A stretch of DNA of 53,908 bases. It comes from Alphaproteobacteria bacterium (GTDB lineage Bacteria > Pseudomonadota > Alphaproteobacteria > Bin95). Of this stretch, positions 47,387-53,908 are shown one piece after another. The stretch spans positions 245 through 54,152 of the forward strand of contig JAPOJR010000004.1 in NCBI GenBank assembly GCA_029978325.1, read 5' to 3'. The notes beneath the pieces were generated by a model. That model did not search any database and was not told the origin of the DNA. It saw only the letters and a program-made list of their open reading frames with translations. Position 1 is the stretch's first letter. Each line of letters opens with the position of its first letter. Both the position numbers and the translations under genes were made by a program.

Positions 47387-48301
47387 CTACTCCTTCGGCG
47401 CGTTCTTGCGCGAGCGGACTTCGACGCCGCCGGCCATCTCCTCCATATAGCGGACGATGTGGGTGAAATCCTCGCCGGTGCCGCCGCGTTGCAGGGCCAG
47501 GCTCCACCACTGGCGCATCGGCTGGCCGAGCCACATGGGCACGCCCAGCGCCTCTGCTTCCTCTATGGCCAGCTTGACGTCCTTGTGCATCAGCTCGGTG
47601 CGGAAACCATAGTCGAACGTGCGGGTCAGCACCGATTTCGGGAACTTGTCGCGCACGGCGGTGTTCATGCCGCTGCCGGCGCAAATCACGTCGACCATCA
47701 CGTCCGCGTCGAGCCCTGCTTTGGCGCCCACCACGAATGCCTCCGCAGTCGCAACCATGGCGGTGGCGGAGAGGTAGTTGTTCAACAGCTTCATCATCTG
47801 GCCATGGCCGGCGGTTTCGCCGACGAAAAACGGCTTACCGATGAAGGACAGCGCAGGCTTGTAGCGGTCCCACAGCGGCTCCGGCCCGGCGACCATGACG
47901 GCCAACGTGCCTTTTTCAGCACCGCCGACGCCGCCGGAAACCGGTGAATCCATCTGCGTGATGCCATGCTTTGCCAGGCCCTCAGCGACGGACTGGGCCA
48001 TACGCGGGCCGGTGGTCGACAGGTCGATGAAGGTCTTGACCCGGCTGCCCTCGCAGACCCCGCCTGCGCCCAGCGCCACGGCTTTGACCACGTCCGGCGT
48101 CGGTAGGCTGACCAGCACGCACTCAACGTTGTCCGCCACTTCCTTGACCGAGCCTGCCGCCTCTGCCCCGGCATCAACCAGCTTTTGCAGAGCCACAGGA
48201 TTCTGGTCGAACGCCAGCAATGGGTAGCCGCCGCCCAGTAGGCGTTTGGCCATGGGCGCCCCCATGGCTCCGAGTCCGATAAAACCAAGGCGCTCTGTCA
48301 T
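47387..48301 (-). CDS. NAD(P)-dependent oxidoreductase, 3-hydroxyisobutyrate dehydrogenase family
   Basis: LGFIGLGAMGAPMAKRLL, MDSPVSGGVGGAEKGTLAVMVAG, GHGQMMKLLNNYL. Confidence 0.94.
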   Translation of the reverse strand: MTERLGFIGLGAMGAPMAKRLLGGGYPLLAFDQNPVALQKLVDAGAEAAGSVKEVADNVECVLVSLPTPDVVKAVALGAGGVCEGSRVKTFIDLSTTGPRMAQSVAEGLAKHGITQMDSPVSGGVGGAEKGTLAVMVAGPEPLWDRYKPALSFIGKPFFVGETAGHGQMMKLLNNYLSATAMVATAEAFVVGAKAGLDADVMVDVICAGSGMNTAVRDKFPKSVLTRTFDYGFRTELMHKDVKLAIEEAEALGVPMWLGQPMRQWWSLALQRGGTGEDFTHIVRYMEEMAGGVEVRSRKNAPKE

Positions 48302-48387
48302 GATGGAAAGTCCTTAAGGGGGATAGGATTGTGGGCGCAGCATACAAAGGCCTGGCCGGTCTGGCTATCGCAACGCTACGGTCGGCA

Positions 48388-50211
48388 TTATCGCCGCGCA
48401 AACAGGCGTTCGATGTCGCTAAGCTTCAGTTCGACATAGGTCGGGCGGCCATGGTTGCACTGGCCGGAATGCGGCGTGACCTCCATTTCGCGCAACAGAG
48501 CATTCATCTCCGCCATGTTGAGCGGACGCCCGGCGCGGACGCTGCCATGGCAGGCCATGGTGCCGCAAACCGCGTCGAGGCGTTCGCGCAGGCCATGGGT
48601 CGAATCCCATGACTCCAACTCGTCCGCAAGGTCGCGCACCAGAGCCGCGCAATCGGTATGGCCCAGTAGGGCCGGCGTCTCACGCACTACGACTGCGCCG
48701 TGGCCAAAGGCCTCGATCACCAGGCCGAGTTCGGCAAGCTCGTGGCTGCGGTCGGCGAGGCGGTCAGCTGCGGCCGGCTCCAGTTCCACCACCTCCGGCA
48801 GCAACAGCGCCTGGCGCGCAACAGCGCCGCCGGCCAGCGCCTTCTTCATCCGCTCCAGCACCAGCCGCTCGTGCGCGGCGTGCTGGTCCACGATCACGAC
48901 GCCATCGCCGGTCTGGGCGACGATATAGGTGCCGTGCACCTGCGCCCGGGCTGCGCCAAGTGGAAAATCTTCGGCAGGGCTGGCAGGGGCAGGCGGCAGT
49001 TCCGCTGCGCCTGCGGCAGCAGCGGCGGGCGCGAGCGGACTGCCCGGCGCCGGCTGCGGCGCCTGGAAGGCGGCTGACTGTTCAGCGACGGCTTGAGTGG
49101 GGTAATCGTTGCGGTAGGGCCGGGTAAACAGATGCGCCAGCGATGCGGAATTGCCGGTGTTTCCACCGGGACGAAATGCTCCCAGTGTGGCGGCTGAGAC
49201 GGTAGAGGCGGCGCGGAAGCCCGCGGCGTCCAACGCTTGGCGCACGCCGGCGACCAGGAGGCCGCGGACGGCGGCGTTGTCGCGGAAGCGCACCTCCGCC
49301 TTGGCCGGGTGCACGTTGACGTCCACGGCCTCCGGATCGACCTGCAGGAACAAGGCAACAGCGGGGTGGCGGCCGCGCGGAATCATGTCCTCATAGCCGC
49401 CCTTCAACGCACCCAAAAGTAACCGATCCCGCACGGCGCGTCCGTTCACGAACAGATATTGGCTGGCGGTGGTGGCGCGGTGGTACGTCGGCAGGCCGAT
49501 AAGGCCGGTGAGATGCAATCCTTCGCGGCGCGCATTCAGCGGCACGGCGTTATCGCGGAATTCCCGCCCCAGCACGGCGGACAACCGGTCTTTCTGCGCG
49601 TCCGGGCCCCGGCAGGCCGGCAATTTCACCAGGTCGCGGTTCTCATCGCGCAGAAGGAAAGCCACATGCGGCGCCGCCATGGCGAGGCGGCGCAGATGAT
49701 CCTGCACCTGGCCGCTTTCGGCCCGCGCAGTCTTGAGGAATTTCAGGCGGGCCGGCGTGGCGAAGAACAGGTCGCGCACCTCCACCAGAGTGCCCTGCGC
49801 CTGCGCCGCCGGTCGCGGCTCGCCGACCCGGCCGCCCTCGACTGCGATGCTCCAGGCCTCGTCTCCGCCTTCATCGCGGGACGTGATGGCGAGGCGGGCC
49901 ACCGCCCCGATAGACGGCAGTGCCTCGCCGCGAAAGCCCAGCGAGCGAATATGGACAAGGTCGTCGTCCGGCAGCTTGGAAGTCGCGTGCCGCTGTACCG
50001 CCAGCGCCAGTTCCGCATGGGACATGCCGCGGCCGTCGTCGCGCACGGCGATCAGCGCCTTGCCACCGTCGCGGATGGTGACCTCTATCCGGGTCGCGCC
50101 TGCGTCCAGTGCGTTTTCCACCAGTTCCTTGACCACCGCCGACGGCCGCTCGATCACCTCGCCCGCTGCGATCTGGTTGACCAGCACTTCCGGCAACAGG
50201 CGGATGGTCAT
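48388..50211 (-). CDS. mutL: DNA mismatch repair endonuclease MutL
   Basis: [49 protein letters not shown]-terminal [40 protein letters not shown]. Confidence 0.97.
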   Translation of the reverse strand: MTIRLLPEVLVNQIAAGEVIERPSAVVKELVENALDAGATRIEVTIRDGGKALIAVRDDGRGMSHAELALAVQRHATSKLPDDDLVHIRSLGFRGEALPSIGAVARLAITSRDEGGDEAWSIAVEGGRVGEPRPAAQAQGTLVEVRDLFFATPARLKFLKTARAESGQVQDHLRRLAMAAPHVAFLLRDENRDLVKLPACRGPDAQKDRLSAVLGREFRDNAVPLNARREGLHLTGLIGLPTYHRATTASQYLFVNGRAVRDRLLLGALKGGYEDMIPRGRHPAVALFLQVDPEAVDVNVHPAKAEVRFRDNAAVRGLLVAGVRQALDAAGFRAASTVSAATLGAFRPGGNTGNSASLAHLFTRPYRNDYPTQAVAEQSAAFQAPQPAPGSPLAPAAAAAGAAELPPAPASPAEDFPLGAARAQVHGTYIVAQTGDGVVIVDQHAAHERLVLERMKKALAGGAVARQALLLPEVVELEPAAADRLADRSHELAELGLVIEAFGHGAVVVRETPALLGHTDCAALVRDLADELESWDSTHGLRERLDAVCGTMACHGSVRAGRPLNMAEMNALLREMEVTPHSGQCNHGRPTYVELKLSDIERLFARR

Positions 50212-50226
50212 CGGCTGGCTCCAGGT

Positions 50227-51528
50227 CTAGTGGCGTGGCGCGATCTGGCTGAGATGCTGGCGCGCCAGCACTTTGCCCTGCTCGACGGCGGGTTGGTCGA
50301 ATGGGTCGATTCCCAGCATGCCGGCAGCAATAATCGTTTCGGCAAAGAAGTGCATCATCAGCGCGCCAACGCCGGCCTCATCGACACGGTCCAGGGTTAG
50401 GACCCGTGTTGGGCATCCAGTGGCGATCAGGGTTTCCGCCGTCGCCCGCTGCATGACATCCATCAGGTCGCCCATGCTGCGGCCGTCGAGGTAGGCCAAC
50501 CCCTCGGCCTTCCCTGCCAGAGCCGTGCGGACAAGGCGGCCGGTGCCGGCGACTGGCGTTTGAATGATGCTGAACAGCTTGTCGCGCGGGCCATCCAGAT
50601 ACAATTGCAGCTGGCTGTGCTGATCTACCGTCCCGACCGCCCGCACTGGCAGGGTGCCTTGTCCTTGCTTGCCGAGCGATTCGGCCCAAAGCTGGCAATA
50701 CCATTGGCCCAGCATCGCCAGCCGGTCGCTATAGGGCATCAGGACTGAGGCCTTGACGCCTTTGACCTTGCCAAGGGCGCATTGGACGGCCGCGCCGATC
50801 GCCGCCGGGCAGTCATCGCCGGTCAGCAGGTCGGCGATGACTGTTTCGGCGCCAGCACGGATGTTGACCGGATCGAGGCCGGCGATTGCAGCCGGGAGCA
50901 GGCCGACGAGCGACAACGCCGAGTAACGGCCACCCACCTCCGGGTCATGCGGTAGCACGGTCATGCCGTAATGCTGGGCCAAAGCAGACATCGGTGAGGG
51001 CTTGGGTTCGGTTATGATCGTAAAGTGGTCGCCAATTTTGGATTCGTCTTCCCCCTCCAGCAGCGCTTCGATGCAGACCAACGCCTGGGTCAGGGTTTCC
51101 GCCGTACCGCCTGACTTGGAGATTGCGATGAAATCCGTACGCGACAGATCGAGGCTGCGGAACAAGTGATCGAATGTATGGGGGTCGATATTGTCGAGAA
51201 ACACCAGCTTCGGTGAATCGCCGCTGGGACCAAAGCCCGAATCCGCCAGCGCGTACAAGGCCTGGCCGCCCAGGCTGGAGCCGCCGGTGCCCAGCACCAC
51301 AACGGTATCCGCTCGCTCGCGGTGATAGGAGGCGCGGTCCTCGATCATCGGGATGTCGTCGCGCCGCTCCGGCAGCAACACCAATGGCAGCGATCCATCG
51401 CGATGGCCCCGGCGCAATTGGTCAAGGCCTGGGGCCGCTCTCTTCATCCAGGCGTCGAACGTTGCGGTTGCAAGCCCGGCCGGCCCGATGCTTGCTGCCA
51501 TGCAGCCGTCAATGTTTTGCTTGTACAT
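50227..51528 (-). CDS. pgi: glucose-6-phosphate isomerase
   Basis: VVLGTGGSSLGGQALYALAD, DFIAISKSGGTAETLTQ, GGRYSALSLVGLLPAAIAG. Confidence 0.92.
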   Translation of the reverse strand: MYKQNIDGCMAASIGPAGLATATFDAWMKRAAPGLDQLRRGHRDGSLPLVLLPERRDDIPMIEDRASYHRERADTVVVLGTGGSSLGGQALYALADSGFGPSGDSPKLVFLDNIDPHTFDHLFRSLDLSRTDFIAISKSGGTAETLTQALVCIEALLEGEDESKIGDHFTIITEPKPSPMSALAQHYGMTVLPHDPEVGGRYSALSLVGLLPAAIAGLDPVNIRAGAETVIADLLTGDDCPAAIGAAVQCALGKVKGVKASVLMPYSDRLAMLGQWYCQLWAESLGKQGQGTLPVRAVGTVDQHSQLQLYLDGPRDKLFSIIQTPVAGTGRLVRTALAGKAEGLAYLDGRSMGDLMDVMQRATAETLIATGCPTRVLTLDRVDEAGVGALMMHFFAETIIAAGMLGIDPFDQPAVEQGKVLARQHLSQIAPRH

Positions 51529-51688
51529 AGCGCGGCACCTTTGATGGGGCGGAATTCGGGGGCGTCTATCAATCCTATGTAAGCCATTCCTACAACAGAT
51601 TCGACCTTTCCTTCCGAATAGTCGGTCAACGGATGACGTTCAATCAGGTGCAAAGGTGGAGTGTCTCGAGTTTCCAAGCACAGACAAG

Positions 51689-51718
51689 AAAAAACCGGGT
51701 CTCTGGTAGGAGACCCGG
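51689..51718 (-). terminator. intrinsic terminator on minus strand, not preceded by any supported minus-strand CDS
   Basis: minus strand reads CCGGGTCTC-ctacca-GAGACCCGG-TTTTTTC: perfect 9-bp stem, 6-nt loop, U-run. Confidence 0.88.
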
Positions 51719-51900
51719 CTAAGTCAGAACAGGGAGGCTTAACGTCTGGGAGACGCGTCTGGATCGCAGGCCAACAAGCGGCAGTGATCCCGAACAGCGT
51801 TGTCTCAAATCGACAACACCACTGTAATTTGACAGAAATGCTGCACAATTGGAGAGCTATTATTGCCGCCCAGCTATGCAAACGCTGCATGGCTGCTCAG
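51695..51900 (-). ncRNA. candidate structured small RNA (or pgi 5' leader); 5' end not determined
   Basis: three consecutive minus-strand hairpins, gttgtc(gatttga)gacaac at 51799-51817, cgtct(ccc)agacg at 51743-51755, and the terminator at 51695-51718; no supported CDS on this stretch. Confidence 0.45.
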
Positions 51901-51973
51901 AATCGGCTGGTCTGCCCCCTTCACCTGCCTATGATAACGGCGAATATCCGCTACATGATCAAGGAACGCCGTT

Positions 51974-53527
51974 ATGAATTGGGAGCCTGAGCTGGAGGAA
52001 TTGGCGCGGCGCGAGGCTATGGCCCGCCAGATGGGCGGGGCCGATAAAGTCAAGCGCCAGCACGATGGCGGGCGCTTGACGGTGCGCGAACGGGTGGAAG
52101 GGCTTGCCGATCCCGGCACCTTTCACGAAATCGGCGCTATCGCCGGCAAGGCGGAATACGACGCCAACAACGATCTTGTGCACCTGACGCCGGCCAACTG
52201 TGTGTTTGGCCGGGCGCGGCTGAACGGGCGGCCGGTGGTCGTCTGCGGCGATGATTTCACCGTGCGGGGCGGGTCGGCCGATGCAACCATCAAGGGCAAG
52301 CCGCAATTGGCAGAGGTGATGGCGAACGAGCTGCGCTTGCCCCTCGTGCGCATGATCGAGGGTTCGGGCGGCGGCGGTTCGGTCCGCACCATCGAGACGA
52401 CGGGCCGGGCCAACCTGCCGGGCGGGCAGGGCACCTCCAGCCGGTTCGACCTGATGGCGACCAACCTGGCGACGGTGCCGGTGGTGGCGCTTGGCCTGGG
52501 ATCGGTCGCAGGTCTGGGCGCTGCCCGCATGGCGGCAAGCCATTTCTCGGTGATGACCAAGGAAACCTCTGCCATGTTCGTCGCCGGCCCGCCGGTGGTG
52601 AAAGGCATCGGCCAGGATCTGACCAAGCAGGAACTGGGCGGCTGGCGCATCCAGACCCGCGCCGGCGGCGTCGACAACGCCGTCGATACCGAGGAGGAGG
52701 CGTTCGATCTGGCGCGGCGCTTTCTGTCCTACCTGCCGAACTCGGTCTATGACGCCCCTCCGCGGGCAGAGCCTATTGCGCCGGCGGATCAGGAGCCGTT
52801 GATCAAGGCGATCCCGAAACAGCGGCGGCAGGCCTATCGCATGCGGCCCATCATAGAGCGGTTGGTCGACGCTGGCTCGTTCCTGGAGATCGCGCCGAAT
52901 TTCGGTCGTTCGATTATTTGCGGCCTGGCGCGGATCGACGGTTGGCCGGTCGCGATCATGGCCAGCGATCCCTACCATTATGGCGGCGCCTGGACCGCGG
53001 ACACCTGTCAGAAGATCGTCCGCCACGTCGATCTGGCCGAAACCTTTCACCTGCCGGTGATTTATCTGGCGGATTGCCCCGGCTTCCTGGTCGGCAAGGA
53101 GGCGGAGGAGACCGGCACCATTCGCCACGGCGTCCGCGCCATGGCGGCAATCAACCAATCGACGACGCCCTGGTGCGCCATCGTTGTGCGCAACGCCTTT
53201 GGCGTCGCCGGCGGCGCACACGTGCCGGTGGGCCGTTTCGTGACCCGCTATGCCTGGCCCAGCGGTTTTTGGGGCTCGCTGCCGCTGGAGGGCGGCATTG
53301 AAGCAGCCTATCGCGCTGATATCGACGCGGCAGACGACCCGGCCGAGGAACTGAAACGCATCGAGGAACGGCTGGAGAAGCTGCGCTCCCCCTTCCGCAC
53401 GGCGGAGGCCTTCTGGATCGAAGAAATCATCGACCCACGCAAAACCCGCGGTCTGTTAGAGGAATTCGCCAACCTGGCAGCGCCGCTCCGCGACCCAGGA
53501 CCGCGCACTTGGGGGTTGCGCCCGTAG
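51974..53527 (+). CDS. acyl-CoA carboxylase carboxyltransferase (beta) subunit, propionyl-CoA carboxylase-like
   Basis: KRQHDGGRLTVRERVEGLADPGTFHEIG, GLGSVAGLGAARMAASHFSVM, IYLADCPGFLVGKEAEETGTIRHG. Confidence 0.95.
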   Translation: MNWEPELEELARREAMARQMGGADKVKRQHDGGRLTVRERVEGLADPGTFHEIGAIAGKAEYDANNDLVHLTPANCVFGRARLNGRPVVVCGDDFTVRGGSADATIKGKPQLAEVMANELRLPLVRMIEGSGGGGSVRTIETTGRANLPGGQGTSSRFDLMATNLATVPVVALGLGSVAGLGAARMAASHFSVMTKETSAMFVAGPPVVKGIGQDLTKQELGGWRIQTRAGGVDNAVDTEEEAFDLARRFLSYLPNSVYDAPPRAEPIAPADQEPLIKAIPKQRRQAYRMRPIIERLVDAGSFLEIAPNFGRSIICGLARIDGWPVAIMASDPYHYGGAWTADTCQKIVRHVDLAETFHLPVIYLADCPGFLVGKEAEETGTIRHGVRAMAAINQSTTPWCAIVVRNAFGVAGGAHVPVGRFVTRYAWPSGFWGSLPLEGGIEAAYRADIDAADDPAEELKRIEERLEKLRSPFRTAEAFWIEEIIDPRKTRGLLEEFANLAAPLRDPGPRTWGLRP

Positions 53528-53572
53528 GGTCGCCGGCTGCTCCCGGGATCGGGAGGGCCTCAAAATGCTACC

Positions 53573-53908
53573 CCCGGATCGGCGGAGCAACTCAGCAATG
53601 ATCCCCGGAAGTGGCGGAGCCGCTATCCGGGGCCGGCGTCATCCTTTGATCACCGCCGCCTGGGAGTTCGCGAGACCGGGCGGTCCCGGCTCACCGCTCC
53701 GCGGCGGCCGGGAAACACGTGCTCCTGGATAGAGAGGCGCCGCCGTCAACAGCGGCTCCCCGGATCGGGGGCACCTCAGCTCTGATCCCCGGAAGTGGTG
53801 GAGCCGCTATCCGGGGCCGGCGTCATCCATCGATCACCGCCGCCTGGGAGTTCGCGAGACCGGGCGGTCCCGGCTCACCGCTCCGCGGCGGCCGGGAAAC
53901 ACGTGCTC
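53573..53908. repeat. tandem pair of a structured intergenic repeat, period 184 bp (second copy reaches window edge)
   Basis: 53601-53724 and 53785-53908 are 124-bp blocks differing at only 3 positions; flanking cggatcgg...ctcag segment is also shared. Confidence 0.9.

Noticed and set aside
51444-51990. 148-aa minus and 109-aa plus ORFs across the pgi-carboxylase intergenic region
   Set aside because: They overlap real genes out of frame, show no family signature and read straight through the terminator hairpin; the non-coding interpretation fits better.
51959-53221. 420-aa minus-strand ORF
   Set aside because: Antisense shadow of the carboxylase beta subunit; His/Arg/Asp-rich with no family motif.
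1-53908. CRISPR arrays, tRNA/rRNA genes, transposases, phage or toxin-antitoxin/defence modules
   Set aside because: Looked for on both strands by eye; no regular short repeat-spacer pattern, no tRNA-like CCA/T-arm structure and no integrase, transposase or defence-type proteins seen. A tRNAscan/Infernal run would be decisive.

Overview
High-GC, gene-dense chromosomal window. The composition and gene content look alphaproteobacterial, but that is inference. About 48 CDS can be supported. I saw no tRNA or rRNA, no CRISPR array and no transposase or phage genes. The left part holds catabolic and redox genes: a molybdenum hydroxylase large subunit, a PLP enzyme, a glutamate-synthase-like FMN protein, MFS transporters, a DMSO-reductase-family enzyme and a PiuC-like dioxygenase. 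The middle has recQ, a transglutaminase, an aquaporin, amidase/enoyl-CoA hydratase, sthA and a TVP38 plus MerA-like reductase pair. Region 28.2-39.3 kb is the most coherent accessory locus. It is a 9-gene minus-strand cluster (GMC oxidoreductase, Tat small protein, GT-C-like membrane protein, FAD oxidoreductase, GT2 with TM tail, GtrA, NAD-binding sugar protein, sugar isomerase, GT2) divergent from a HAD-UbiA fusion and an SMR-type transporter. It looks like an uncharacterised polyprenyl-linked sugar synthesis/export cassette. The right part has a symporter, CoA-transferase, thioesterase, SDR, LLM oxidoreductase, mutL, pgi and an acyl-CoA carboxylase beta subunit. The best non-coding signal is a CDS-free stretch between pgi and the carboxylase gene. 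On the minus strand it shows three consecutive hairpins, the last a near-textbook intrinsic terminator. This suggests an unannotated small RNA or a pgi leader/attenuator. Two intergenic palindromic repeat families are also present (46.0 kb, and a tandem pair at the right edge).
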